From an uncultured Peptostreptococcaceae bacterium (GTDB taxonomy: Bacteria > Bacillota > Clostridia > Peptostreptococcales > Peptostreptococcaceae), in the NCBI GenBank assembly GCA_947072565.1, contig CAMTIM010000082.1, forward strand, positions 1 to 64,000: DNA of 64,000 bases. Reading direction: 5' to 3'. Made by a program: the position numbers and the translations under genes. The notes beneath the pieces are model-generated. The model was not told the origin of the DNA. It saw nothing but the letters and a program-made list of their open reading frames with translations, and did not search any database. The first letter of the stretch is position 1, and each line of letters starts with the position of its first letter. Below, one piece after another: positions 8,735 through 18,472 of the stretch.

Positions 8735-9865
8735 ATGTATAAAGAGATATTGCCAGTAATAGATTTAGATATTATAGTTGCTGTAATTTTAATAATAATA
8801 TTATTTATGTACAAAAGAAAATTTAATATGAATGATAAAAAGAATAAAGTATATGTTTCTATTATAATTACTACTACAATTGTTATATTATTAGAGATTT
8901 TAGACAAACTTATTTTATTAAATCATAGTAACTCAGTAATACCTATAACTAAAATTATTAACGCTTTAGGCTTTGCTATGTCACCAATAGTACCGTATTT
9001 GTGGATAAAATATTTATCTGAAGATTTTGGGATAAAACTAAATTTAAAAATACTAAAAATACCGATAATAATAAACTTAATTGTAAGCTTAATGACCTAT
9101 AAGTATGGATATATATTTTCAGTTACAGATTTTAATATATACAAACGAGGCACACTATTTTTTATGCCAATGGTTATAACATATATATTTTTTATTATAA
9201 GTTTAATTATTATATATAAAAATAGAGACAAAATTAGCAAAACAGAATATATAATTTTGATGCTGTTTGAACTAATTCCTATGATAATGGCTTTTATTGA
9301 AGTGTTTTTCGATAACCTTTTGTTAATATGGGGATCAGTTGGAATTGCTATAATAACAAATTATATATACTTACAAGAGAATTTACTTAAGTATGACGCT
9401 TTAACTGGTGCATGGAATAGAATGAGCTTTGAATCATACTTTTACAATAAATTTATGAACAAAAACAAAGAATTTTGCCTTGTATATGTTGATATTAATG
9501 ATTTTAAAATTATTAATGATACTTATGGACACAACGAAGGTGATATAGCCCTTATAAACATATCTAAAGCTTTAAGAAAGAGTTTTGAGGGAGTAGGAAA
9601 AGTTGCACGTATAGGTGGAGATGAATTTATAATAGTTGCAGATATTTGTTGCGAAACAAAACTAGAGGATAGAATAAATAATATATACTTAGAATTAGAG
9701 AAGCTAAATGAAAAAAGAGACAAATCCTATAAATTAAAAATTAGTGTAGGATGTAAAAAATTTAACGATGATTATTTGGATTTAAGTGAGTATATAAAAG
9801 AAGTTGATGAATTAATGTACTTAGATAAGATAAAGAAAAAATCAAATAATTGTGAAAAGATATAA
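8735..9865 (+). CDS. Membrane diguanylate cyclase (GGDEF)
   Basis: This enzyme probably makes cyclic di-GMP from two GTP. The N-terminal half (residues about 8-215) has roughly seven hydrophobic helices, a sensor region I cannot name. The C-terminal GGDEF domain starts near YDALTGAWNR, contains DINDFKIINDTYGH and has an intact GGDEF at residues 294-298. The RxxD inhibitory site that normally lies just before GGDEF is absent (Glu and Gly occupy the key positions), so product inhibition through that site is unlikely. It stands alone between two terminators. Confidence 0.92.
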   Translation: MYKEILPVIDLDIIVAVILIIILFMYKRKFNMNDKKNKVYVSIIITTTIVILLEILDKLILLNHSNSVIPITKIINALGFAMSPIVPYLWIKYLSEDFGIKLNLKILKIPIIINLIVSLMTYKYGYIFSVTDFNIYKRGTLFFMPMVITYIFFIISLIIIYKNRDKISKTEYIILMLFELIPMIMAFIEVFFDNLLLIWGSVGIAIITNYIYLQENLLKYDALTGAWNRMSFESYFYNKFMNKNKEFCLVYVDINDFKIINDTYGHNEGDIALINISKALRKSFEGVGKVARIGGDEFIIVADICCETKLEDRINNIYLELEKLNEKRDKSYKLKISVGCKKFNDDYLDLSEYIKEVDELMYLDKIKKKSNNCEKI

Positions 9866-9871
9866 ACTTTC

Positions 9872-9903
9872 AGACTATGATTACTAAATCATAGTCTTTT
9901 TTT
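9872..9903 (+). terminator. Intrinsic terminator after GGDEF gene
   Basis: A perfect 11-bp stem, AGACTATGATT with AATCATAGTCT, is followed by seven T residues. Confidence 0.92.
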
Positions 9904-10009
9904 AGTTTCAAAAATTAAAATTATAAAATAAAAAAGAACATATGTTTCTAAAAAGATATTGACTTATCGAACGTTAAATAATATCATTATAGTAAAAGGG
10001 GGTAGTAAT

Positions 10010-10327
10010 ATGGAAATAAAAATAGATATAAACTTAAATATACAAAATATAAATCAGATAATAGATAAGCTATCAGGCCTAATCAACAAAAACATACCAA
10101 ACACATCAATAGAGGATAAATCTGATTTTAAATCTTTAAATAATAAAAATATAGAAAATTTAAGCATTGATGATATAAGAAATAAAATATCAAGTTTATC
10201 TCAAATAGGGAAAGTATCAAAAGCAAAAGAAATACTATCAAAATACAACGCGACTAAAGTATCACAGATAAACGATCAAGACTATGAAAAAATATACAAT
10301 GAGCTAAACTACGAATTAAGCAACTAA
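10010..10327 (+). CDS. Phage Rrp5-like small protein
   Basis: This 105-residue acidic protein resembles small phage proteins, often labelled rRNA biogenesis protein Rrp5-like, that sit at the head of Firmicute phage replication modules. The shared C-terminal pattern is S-x-D-D-I-R-x-K-I-S-S-L-S-Q-x-G-K followed by a helical segment ending KIYNEL. An upstream in-frame TTG exists, but AAAGGGGG lies 7 bases before this ATG, which is preferred. Function unknown. The next gene, DUF2815, supports the phage context. Confidence 0.65.
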   Translation: MEIKIDINLNIQNINQIIDKLSGLINKNIPNTSIEDKSDFKSLNNKNIENLSIDDIRNKISSLSQIGKVSKAKEILSKYNATKVSQINDQDYEKIYNELNYELSN

Positions 10328-10353
10328 CTTAAATAAAATCAAAGGGGGAGACT

Positions 10354-10878
10354 ATGAAAGTTATAACAGGAAAAATTAGAATGAACTATACAAACTTATT
10401 TACACCAAAAAAATTAGAAGAAAGCGACGAACTAAGATACTCACTATCCATACTAATACCAAAACATGATATAGAAACAATAGAAAAGATTAATGAATCA
10501 ATATTTAATGCAAAGCAAAAAGGATTAACTATATGGAAAGAAGTATCAGATGAAATAAAAACACCTCTAAGGGATGGGGATTTAGAAAAAGGTGATAATC
10601 AAATATACAAAAATCACTACTTCTTAAATGCAACTAGCAAATACAAACCAGGAATAGTTGATAAATCATTAAATGAAGTAAAAAACCAATCAGAAATTTA
10701 TGCAGGATGTTATGGAAGAGTTAGTATAAACTTCTATCCGTTTTATAAAAATGGAATATGTGGAATAGGATGCGGTATAAACAATGTACAAAAGATAAGT
10801 GATGGGGACTTAATAATAACAAACTCAAGACCAGAAGATGATTTTAGCATAATATTAGATGAGGATATATTATCATGA
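10354..10878 (+). CDS. DUF2815 phage protein (probable ssDNA-binding)
   Basis: This 174-residue protein matches the DUF2815 family by its start (VITGKIRMNYTNLFTPKK), the phrase SLSILIPKHD and the central GDLEKGDNQIYKNHYFLNA. Family members lie next to phage family A polymerases and are thought to bind single-stranded DNA with an OB-like fold; that role is inferred. It has an AAAGGGGGAG ribosome site and its stop overlaps the polymerase start (ATGATAATG), so the two are translationally coupled. Confidence 0.8.
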   Translation: MKVITGKIRMNYTNLFTPKKLEESDELRYSLSILIPKHDIETIEKINESIFNAKQKGLTIWKEVSDEIKTPLRDGDLEKGDNQIYKNHYFLNATSKYKPGIVDKSLNEVKNQSEIYAGCYGRVSINFYPFYKNGICGIGCGINNVQKISDGDLIITNSRPEDDFSIILDEDILS

Positions 10879-12788
10879 TAATGAGTATAGATATAGAAAC
10901 TAAAAGTAGTATAGACCTTACCAAATGTGGGGTCTATGCTTATAGTGAGGACAAAGACTTTGAAATACTACTTCTGGCTTATGCGTTTGATGATGAAGAA
11001 GTAAGTGTAGTAGACTTAGCAAATAATCATCCATTACCGAGTAGAGTAAAGGACGCTATTTTAAATCCAAACATAATAAAATATGCCTTTAATGCAAACT
11101 TTGAAAGAGTATGTTTAAGTAAATATCTTAATACTAAATTAGACATAAAAAGCTTTAGATGTAGTCAAGCGATGGCACTTAGACTTGGACTAGCACATGG
11201 GCTGCAAAATGTAGGTGAAATACTAGATTTAGAAATTAAAAAAGATAAAGTAGGCAAATCATTGATAAAATATTTTAATATTAATAAGCCAAGTGATGAC
11301 TTAGTTAAATGGGAGCAATTTAAAAACTACTGCAAAACAGACGTTATAGTAGAAAGAGATATAAGAAAAAAGCTAGATAAATATGAAATAACAAACTTTG
11401 AAAAACAACTATATACACTAGACCAAAAGATAAATGATAGAGGAGTTTTTATAGATACTGATTTAATAGACAAAGCAATAGATCTAAATTTATATAACGA
11501 AAAAATATTAAAAGATAAACTAAAAGATTTAACCAATATAGATAATATAAAAAGCCCAGCTCAAGTAAAAAAGTATCTAAAAGATAAACACGATATACAA
11601 CTAAATAGCTTATCTAAAGAAAATGTAGAAAAACTCATAAAATCAAGCACAAACCAACAACTAAAAGAAATACTAATCTTAAGACAATCATTAAACAAAA
11701 CATCCATAAAAAAATATGAAGCTATGAAAAGAACTATAACAAAAGATAAAACCATAAAAGGATTGTTCCAATACTATGGAGCAAACAAAACGGGAAGATG
11801 GTCAGGTAGACTTGTTCAAGTTCAAAATCTACCACAAACAAATTTAAGTAATATTGATTTACCAAGAAATATACTAAAGCAATATAAAACAGAAGATGCA
11901 CATGAATTATTGGAAATATTATATGATAACACAGGAAATATACTTTCAAATCTTATAAGGACATCATTTGTACCAAAACAAAATAAAAAGCTAATAATAT
12001 CAGACTTTAGTGCAATAGAAGCGAGGGTACTAGCATATATTGCAAATGAAAAATGGAGAATCAATGTATTTAACTCACACGGAAAAATCTATGAAGCTAG
12101 TGCAGCTAAAATGTTTAAAGTAGATATAGATAAAATAACTAAAGATAGCCCACTAAGGCAAAAAGGTAAAATAGCAGAACTAGCACTTGGATATCAAGGA
12201 AGTGTAAATGCACTTTTGTCTATGGGTGCAGACAAGATGGGACTAAATAATACTGAAATGCAAAACTTAGTTAGAAACTTTAGAAGCTCTAATACTAATA
12301 TAGTGAACTTTTGGAAAAATATAGACATGGTAAGCATAAACGCCATAAAGCATAAAAAGAACATAAAACTAGGCTTTGTAGAATTTATATATGACCCAAA
12401 CTACTTGTTTATAAAATTGCCATCAAATAGATCTCTTGCATATTACAAACCACAAATAGAAATAGATAAAAATTTCAATAAGGAAATAATCACATGTAAA
12501 AGTATAAACCAAACAACAAAGAAATTTGAAAAAAATTACACTTACGGGGGTAAGCTCACAGAAAATATAGTACAAGCAATAGCACGGGATATATTAGCCA
12601 CAAAAATGCTAGAACTAGACGAAAAAGGCTTTGACATCATAATGCACATACACGATGAAGTTGTACTAGAAGTTGATGAAAGTATAAATATAGAGGATAT
12701 AGATGAAATAATGGAGAGGGAAATACCATACCTAAAAGGACTTAATTTAAAAGCAGATACACAAATAAGTTATTATTACAAGAAATAA
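10875..12788 (+). CDS. Phage-type family A DNA polymerase
   Basis: A replicative DNA polymerase of 637 residues. The N-terminal 3'-5' exonuclease domain starts with SIDIETKSSIDL (Exo I Asp/Glu). The polymerase part has motif A SDFSAIEARVLAYIA, the O-helix block RQKGKIAELALGYQG and motif C HIHDEVVLEV, all with catalytic residues intact. It matches the DNA polymerase I-like proteins of Firmicute phages and lacks a 5'-nuclease domain. It lies between DUF2815 and a VapE helicase in the usual phage order, although DUF2800, which usually precedes DUF2815, is missing. Confidence 0.92.
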   Translation: MIMSIDIETKSSIDLTKCGVYAYSEDKDFEILLLAYAFDDEEVSVVDLANNHPLPSRVKDAILNPNIIKYAFNANFERVCLSKYLNTKLDIKSFRCSQAMALRLGLAHGLQNVGEILDLEIKKDKVGKSLIKYFNINKPSDDLVKWEQFKNYCKTDVIVERDIRKKLDKYEITNFEKQLYTLDQKINDRGVFIDTDLIDKAIDLNLYNEKILKDKLKDLTNIDNIKSPAQVKKYLKDKHDIQLNSLSKENVEKLIKSSTNQQLKEILILRQSLNKTSIKKYEAMKRTITKDKTIKGLFQYYGANKTGRWSGRLVQVQNLPQTNLSNIDLPRNILKQYKTEDAHELLEILYDNTGNILSNLIRTSFVPKQNKKLIISDFSAIEARVLAYIANEKWRINVFNSHGKIYEASAAKMFKVDIDKITKDSPLRQKGKIAELALGYQGSVNALLSMGADKMGLNNTEMQNLVRNFRSSNTNIVNFWKNIDMVSINAIKHKKNIKLGFVEFIYDPNYLFIKLPSNRSLAYYKPQIEIDKNFNKEIITCKSINQTTKKFEKNYTYGGKLTENIVQAIARDILATKMLELDEKGFDIIMHIHDEVVLEVDESINIEDIDEIMEREIPYLKGLNLKADTQISYYYKK

Positions 12789-12864
12789 AATCAAATTCTA
12801 AAAGGTTTTCCCGGGGAATAAAACAAAATATTAAGAAAATTTAAAAATAAAACGGGGGATAAGG

Positions 12865-15270
12865 ATGCTAAATATAGCAATTTGTAAAAATAGGAAAGAT
12901 AAAGTATATAAAAATCAGGAAATATCATTTGAAAATCTTATAGAAAAACTAAAAACAACAACATATACAAAAGAAACTTATAAAGAATACTTAAATCTCC
13001 CAAAAGAACACCAAGATAATATAAAAGATGTAGGTGGATTTGTGGGGGGATACCTAATAGATGGGAAAAGAAGCAAAAAAACAGTTCAAAATAGAAGCTT
13101 ATTAACACTAGATATAGACTATGGATATAAAGGCATGATGGACTTTATAGAAATGAGTGCAGAATTTACTTGTGCTATGTATACAACTCATAAGCATAAT
13201 AGCGAAAATGAAAGATTTAGAATAGTAATACCACTAAATAGGAAAGTTGGCAGTATAGAATATGAAGCAATAGGTAGAATTGTAGCAAATCAAATTGGCA
13301 TAGACTATTTTGACGATACTACTTATGAGCCATGTAGACTTATGTATTTTCCATCAACTAGTAAAGATGGAGAGTTTAGATTTATACATATAGATGAAAA
13401 ATATCTTAAAGTCGATGAGTATTTAAATAAATATATAAACTACAAAGATAAAACTCTGTGGGCAAAATCATCAAGAATAAGAAAAATACAAAATACAGAT
13501 AATCAAAAACAACAAAACCCACTACAAAAGCAAGGAATAATAGGAGCGTTTTGTAAGACATATAACATCCATGAAGTAATAGAAAAATACCTAGGGGAAA
13601 TATATTCCCCTACAATAGATAAAAATAGATATACATATAAAGAAGGCTCATCTTATGGAGGACTTATAGTATACGAAGATTGCTTGTTTGCATACTCACA
13701 TCATAGTACTGATCCTTGTTGTAATAAATTATGTAATGCCTTTGACTTGGTTAAAAATCACAAATTTAAAGAATTAGAAGAAGAAAAAGCCTTTGAAAAT
13801 ATGGTAGAGATAGTATCAAAAGATACAAACGTAATAAAAACCTTAGGAGTAGAAAGTCTTAAAATTGCTGTATCTGAATTTAGCATACCTGAAAATGAAT
13901 CTAAAAACACTGTTACAGATGTTGATAAACAAAACGAAACGAATATATGGGTAACAAAACTTGAAGTAAATAAAAAAGGTATATATACAAGCACTATAGA
14001 TAACATAGTTTTGATAATGGAAAATGATGAAAACTTAAAAGGAAAAATAGCCTTAAATGAATTCTCTCACCAAATAGTAATAAAAAAGAACTTACCTTGG
14101 AGAATAATTAAAAACCAACAATCTGGAGATAGTTGGTGTGATAATGACGATAGTAATCTTAGACACTATATAGAAAGAGTATATAAGATAAAATCTCAAC
14201 AAGCTGTATATGATGGCATAAGTGTAGTAGCTAATAAAAATTCATATCACCCTATAAAAGAATATCTAAAATCTGTAAAATGGGACGGTATAAAAAGAGT
14301 TGATAATCTATTTGTAGATTATTTGGGAGCTAAAAAAAGTAAATACACAACAGCAGTAACTAGAAAAATTTTAGTAGCTGCTGTTAGTCGTATATTTAAT
14401 CCAGGAGTTAAATTTGATAATATGGTCGTATTTGTAGGAAAGCAAGGACTTGGAAAAAGTCACTTTCTTGATTTGATAGGTAAGGACTGGTACTCAGACT
14501 CTATAAATACCGTAGTAGGAAAAGAAGCTTATGAACAATTGCAAGAAGCGTGGATAGTTGAGATGGCAGAACTATCAGCAACTAAAAAAGCAGAAGCAGA
14601 AAGTGTCAAACACTTCATATCTAAAAGAGAAGATGTATATAGAGTTGCTTATGGAAGAAGAGTTGAAAAGTTCAAAAGACAATGTGTGTTCTTTGGTACT
14701 ACTAATGACGATGAGTTTTTAAAAGATAAAACAGGTAATAGAAGGTTTTGGCCTGTGAAAATTGGAGTAAATAAGATAGAAAAATCTATATTTAAAATGC
14801 TAAATGATTATGAAATAGATAATATATGGGCAGAAGTTGTTAAGATTTATAAAAATGGAGAAAGTTTGATACTTGATGAACAAGAAGCTAGTATGGCTAT
14901 TAGATGCCAAGAACAACATCTAGAGGTAAGTCCTAAGGAAGGTATGATTAGGGAGTACTTGGAGATGTTACTGCCAAAAAGTTGGGATAAGATGGATATT
15001 GCTGCTAGGAGGATGTATGTTCAAGGTGGAGAATTTACTTCTTTTGAAGAAGGTAGTGTAAAGAGGGAGAGAGTTTGTGCTATGGAGATTTGGGTTGAAC
15101 TGTTTAGTGGTGATGCTAAGGCACTTACTCCTTTTAGTGCTCGTGAGATTAATGATATTTTGAGAAATATTGAAGGATGGAAACCTTATGATAAGGGTAC
15201 TGGTAAGCTTAGATTTGGTAGTATTTATGGATATCAAAGGGCTTTTGTGGTAAGTGAGATTCAAGAATAG
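12865..15270 (+). CDS. VapE-family primase-helicase
   Basis: A replication initiator of 801 residues. The N-terminal half has features of an archaeo-eukaryotic-type primase or PriCT-like region: TLDIDYG with metal-binding Asp residues and YTTHKHNSENERFRIVIPL. The C-terminal half is a VirE/VapE superfamily 3-like helicase with Walker A GKQGLGKS, Walker B region WIVEMAEL and sensor FFGTTNDDEFLKD followed by GNRRFWPV. Such proteins start replication in phages and phage satellites. It is the last gene of the module; the expected VRR-NUC and SNF2 genes do not follow. Confidence 0.88.
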   Translation: MLNIAICKNRKDKVYKNQEISFENLIEKLKTTTYTKETYKEYLNLPKEHQDNIKDVGGFVGGYLIDGKRSKKTVQNRSLLTLDIDYGYKGMMDFIEMSAEFTCAMYTTHKHNSENERFRIVIPLNRKVGSIEYEAIGRIVANQIGIDYFDDTTYEPCRLMYFPSTSKDGEFRFIHIDEKYLKVDEYLNKYINYKDKTLWAKSSRIRKIQNTDNQKQQNPLQKQGIIGAFCKTYNIHEVIEKYLGEIYSPTIDKNRYTYKEGSSYGGLIVYEDCLFAYSHHSTDPCCNKLCNAFDLVKNHKFKELEEEKAFENMVEIVSKDTNVIKTLGVESLKIAVSEFSIPENESKNTVTDVDKQNETNIWVTKLEVNKKGIYTSTIDNIVLIMENDENLKGKIALNEFSHQIVIKKNLPWRIIKNQQSGDSWCDNDDSNLRHYIERVYKIKSQQAVYDGISVVANKNSYHPIKEYLKSVKWDGIKRVDNLFVDYLGAKKSKYTTAVTRKILVAAVSRIFNPGVKFDNMVVFVGKQGLGKSHFLDLIGKDWYSDSINTVVGKEAYEQLQEAWIVEMAELSATKKAEAESVKHFISKREDVYRVAYGRRVEKFKRQCVFFGTTNDDEFLKDKTGNRRFWPVKIGVNKIEKSIFKMLNDYEIDNIWAEVVKIYKNGESLILDEQEASMAIRCQEQHLEVSPKEGMIREYLEMLLPKSWDKMDIAARRMYVQGGEFTSFEEGSVKRERVCAMEIWVELFSGDAKALTPFSAREINDILRNIEGWKPYDKGTGKLRFGSIYGYQRAFVVSEIQE

Positions 15271-15314
15271 AAGACAGAATTTGTAACAGAAATACAAATA
15301 CTAGTTAAAAGATA

Positions 15315-15345
15315 TTGACCTTCCAGTAACTAGAAGGTTTATAAT
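15315..15345 (+). promoter_or_regulatory. MerR-type promoter/operator for B3/B4 gene
   Basis: A -35 TTGACC and -10 TATAAT are separated by 19 bases. The long spacer contains ACCTTCCAG-TAA-CTAGAAGGT, a 9+9 dyad with one mismatch. An over-long spacer filled by a dyad is the hallmark of promoters that MerR-family activators untwist. No merR-like gene is within the window. Confidence 0.75.
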
Positions 15346-15415
15346 AAACGTAAGTAGTAAACTCTGTGTTATATATTTTATTAAAAAATATAGCACAAAA
15401 TTTTGGAGGATGAAT

Positions 15416-16120
15416 ATGAAATTTAGTGTATCAAGAGAAGTCTTTGAAAAGTTAGATAATGTTTGTTTCGGAGTTATAGTAGCAAAAGGAATTGATAATA
15501 CCTTAGAAAAAAGCGAGATTATAGAAAAATTAAATCAAGCAATACAAGACTGTGAAGAAAAATTTAAAGATACTAAGGTTAAAGAATTAGAGGATATACT
15601 ATATTATAGAGATGCATTTAAAAAACTAGAAATTAATCCAAATAAATTTATGAGTTCTATTGAAGCAATGCTTACTAGAACATCAAAAGGTAAGGGGTTA
15701 CCTAGTATAAGTCCTATTGTAGACTTAGGAAACTCAGTATCTTTAAAATATATGGTTCCATTAGGAGCGCATGATATTGACACATTAAATGGAGATATTG
15801 AGGTTAGATTTTCTAAAGAAGGAGATACTTTTATTCCTTTAGGATCTGAGGAAATAGAAACTTTAGAAGATGGTGAATTAATTTATTCTGCGGGAGATAA
15901 TGTAAGAACAAGAAGATGGATATGGAGACAAAGTGAGCAAGGAAAGATTACTAATGAAAGTAAGAATATATTCTTACCTATAGATGGATTTACAGATAAA
16001 AATTATGAGAGTGTTATTTCTACAAGAGATGAATTAGCAAGTTTATTAAAAGATATATTCTCTTGTAATATAAAGGTAGGATTTATAGATAAAAATAATA
16101 CTGAATTTGAAATAGATTAA
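15416..16120 (+). CDS. B3/B4 tRNA-binding-domain protein
   Basis: This 234-residue protein resembles the stand-alone B3/B4 domain family, related to the editing domain of the phenylalanyl-tRNA synthetase beta subunit. Recognisable phrases are RDAFKKLEINPNKF, MLTRTSKGKGLPSISPIVDL and YSAGDNVRTRRWIWRQ. Members are thought to bind or hydrolyse mischarged aminoacyl-tRNA or related substrates, but this is not settled. I start at the second ATG because GGAGG lies 6 bases before it and directly abuts the first. It has its own MerR-type promoter and terminator, so it is probably not part of the phage module upstream. Confidence 0.8.
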   Translation: MKFSVSREVFEKLDNVCFGVIVAKGIDNTLEKSEIIEKLNQAIQDCEEKFKDTKVKELEDILYYRDAFKKLEINPNKFMSSIEAMLTRTSKGKGLPSISPIVDLGNSVSLKYMVPLGAHDIDTLNGDIEVRFSKEGDTFIPLGSEEIETLEDGELIYSAGDNVRTRRWIWRQSEQGKITNESKNIFLPIDGFTDKNYESVISTRDELASLLKDIFSCNIKVGFIDKNNTEFEID

Positions 16121-16148
16121 ATAATATAAAAATATAAATTAAGAAAAG

Positions 16149-16182
16149 GAGATGTTGGTAGAAATACTAACATCTCTTTTTT
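16149..16182 (+). terminator. Intrinsic terminator after B3/B4 gene
   Basis: A 12-bp stem, GAGATGTTGGTA with TACTAACATCTC (one G-T pair) around a GAAA loop, is followed by six T residues. Confidence 0.93.
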
Positions 16183-16996
16183 AATGTCAAAGTATAAGGA
16201 GGAAGATAGAGATGTTAAAAAGTGATGTCTATAGTTAGATAAAGTATGTCTATTTAGAGTTTAAATATGCCTTTAAAGTGTAAAGAAATGTGTTTTAAAG
16301 ATATATGTGATTGAGATGAATTAAGTTAGTTGATGTGAAAGATTAAAAAAGTATGTCTATATGTTTTTTTTAGAAGCTATTGGATATATGTATAGGCACA
16401 CCTATGGATATGCATGAAATTTAGATTTACCAATGTGTTGGTTAGTGTAATGTCTTATATGTCTTTTAAATTTATGTTAAATAGATATTTGAAAGTAGTT
16501 TATAAAAATACTGTATAGGTGTGTGGAGATATGTTATAAGGAGTGCGAGGAATCGGGCTATTAGGAGTGAGTTTGATGCAAGGTTTGGAATTAGTGAGAT
16601 GTAGGTGATGAATGTTGCAAAAAACATTCCAATTAATGGAAATTGATTACTTGTGTAGAATTAATAAGAATGCTATCATATTATGTAGAAAGGATGGATT
16701 TTATAATACGCAAGAATGAAAAAACAAAACTGTATAAATGAAATATATCAGTATGAGATAGATATGAAAGTGGATATAATTAGGAATACTTTTAGGGAGG
16801 GGTTCGGATTGATTCGTGGCCAATATATTTATATCGTGGTATTTTATGCAAAAATATAATTTGGAAATAAAAGTAAAATATGAATAGTAGAATATAAATA
16901 TGGGAAAAGTTTAATATTATCTAAGTTTAAATATTATACTTAACTTGTGTGTAGTTAAAATATATAACTACAATTAAAATAAGAGGAGATGTTTTA
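16183..16996 (+). other. 800-base non-coding or decayed stretch
   Basis: No intact gene is visible. A short open stretch at about 16507-16602 reads ARNRAIRSEFDARFGISEM before a stop, which looks like a fragment of a Mor-type phage regulator. A GGAGGAAG site at about 16200 leads into a reading frame of only eight codons. The rest is AT-rich with scattered stops. The last 150 bases presumably hold the promoter of the ATPase gene that follows, but I see no clear consensus. Confidence 0.4.
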
Positions 16997-18466
16997 ATGA
17001 AATTTTTTTTAACCGCATTTGGAGCAAGAAAAAATAAGGAAGGTATATATTTAGTTTCAGACAATTGGGATGACTTTGGATTTAACACACTATACAAGAT
17101 GTACTATGTTGATTCTCAATCAGATGAAATAGAGATAGGTTATATTAGGATTGGACAAAAAAAATTAGAGTATGGAAGGCCAGATTTAGAACATGAATTT
17201 GATAGCTTGAGTAAAGATTATTTTTCTCTAGGTAACGATATAGAGTACTATAAAAATATAAAAAAATTAGGTAGAGAAAAACGTGAGTATATACTATCAG
17301 CACTAAATGATATCGCTTATTCAGATATAGCTTATCAAATTGCAGAAGAAGAAGATGTTACTAAGAAATCTTTAATGAGGGATACTAATATAAAAGTAGT
17401 AAAAAGTCAATTTAAAAGAGTAGCAGAAGGTGGAGCTATACTAACTCCATATGATTTTTCCTATAAAATGAAAAATTCTAAGAGTGACAAAAATATATTA
17501 GAATTTTCAGTAAAACCAAACTCCTTACCCCCAACTAATATTCATGCAATAATAGGGAGTAATGGAACAGGAAAGACAACTACCTTAAAATCTATACTAA
17601 ATGAATATATTAGTGGAAGCAATAGTCTAAATGTTGAATTTTCAAATGCTATATTTGTATCTTTTAGTTTATTTGACCAAAGCAATGAACTATTTAAAAA
17701 TATCAATAGCGAAGATATTAGATTTTCTTATATAGGTTCCTGTAAGGTTGATGGTAGTAATAAGTCTCATGCTGAAATTAGAGATGAATTTAGTAGTTCT
17801 ATAGACACATTAATAAGAAATAAAAAATTAGATACTTTTTATGATGCTTTAGGTAAATTAGATGGCGATAATAATTTATCTGATTATGGGATTAAAACAA
17901 TTGTATATAAATTTATAAATAGTAGTCAATCAAAAGATAGAGCTACAGTTTTTAAGGCAAAATTATTAAAAATATTCTCACACTGCAGCTCTGGTCACCA
18001 AATAACGCTTTTAACATTGGTAAGATTAGTTGAACTTATAGTTGAAAAAACTTTAATTATTATAGATGAGCCAGAAACACACTTACATCCGCCTTTATTA
18101 TCCGCGTTTATTAGAAGTATATCTGACTTAGTTATTTATACTAATGCAGTTGCATTAATGGCAACACATTCTCCTGTAGTATTGCAAGAAATACCTAAGA
18201 GTTGTATATCAGTTTTAAGGAAAAGTGGTGAATATACGAGTATATTTAGACCCAAAATAGAAACTTTTGGAGAAAATGTAGGAGTATTAACAGAGGAAAT
18301 ATTCGGATTAGAAATAAAGAATACAGGGTTTTATACATTACTGAAAGAAAGAACAAAATGCTATAAAGAAAAAGATTATGATTATGAAGATATACTGGAT
18401 GCTTTTAATAATGAACTTAGCATTGAGGCTAAATCTATTATTAGAGTGTATTTAAATGAGTTATAA
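16997..18466 (+). CDS. Septu-like (PtuA-like) ABC-type ATPase
   Basis: A defence-type ATPase of 489 residues. Residues 1-170 form an N-terminal extension without a recognised domain. The SMC/ABC-like core has Walker A GSNGTGKT (187-194), a signature-like SSGHQ near 330, Walker B LIIIDEPETHLHP (Asp357/Glu358) and H-loop ATHSP (His391). The next gene is an HNH nuclease, the PtuA/PtuB arrangement of Septu and of the effector pair in Ec78-type retrons. No reverse transcriptase is nearby. It is larger than, and only distantly like, the second PtuA in this island. Confidence 0.75.
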   Translation: MKFFLTAFGARKNKEGIYLVSDNWDDFGFNTLYKMYYVDSQSDEIEIGYIRIGQKKLEYGRPDLEHEFDSLSKDYFSLGNDIEYYKNIKKLGREKREYILSALNDIAYSDIAYQIAEEEDVTKKSLMRDTNIKVVKSQFKRVAEGGAILTPYDFSYKMKNSKSDKNILEFSVKPNSLPPTNIHAIIGSNGTGKTTTLKSILNEYISGSNSLNVEFSNAIFVSFSLFDQSNELFKNINSEDIRFSYIGSCKVDGSNKSHAEIRDEFSSSIDTLIRNKKLDTFYDALGKLDGDNNLSDYGIKTIVYKFINSSQSKDRATVFKAKLLKIFSHCSSGHQITLLTLVRLVELIVEKTLIIIDEPETHLHPPLLSAFIRSISDLVIYTNAVALMATHSPVVLQEIPKSCISVLRKSGEYTSIFRPKIETFGENVGVLTEEIFGLEIKNTGFYTLLKERTKCYKEKDYDYEDILDAFNNELSIEAKSIIRVYLNEL

Positions 18467-18472
18467 TTTAAA

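Noticed and set aside
8581-9903. Similar hairpins flanking the GGDEF gene considered as mobile-element ends
   Set aside because: Each is a normal intrinsic terminator; similarity is confined to the short GACTATGAT stem and no target duplication is seen.
9959-16120. Complete prophage
   Set aside because: No integrase, terminase, portal, capsid, tail or lysis gene and no attachment repeats could be seen.
16183-18466. Retron with ncRNA before the long ATPase/HNH pair
   Set aside because: No reverse transcriptase gene is present and the non-coding stretch shows no msr/msd-like long inverted repeats.
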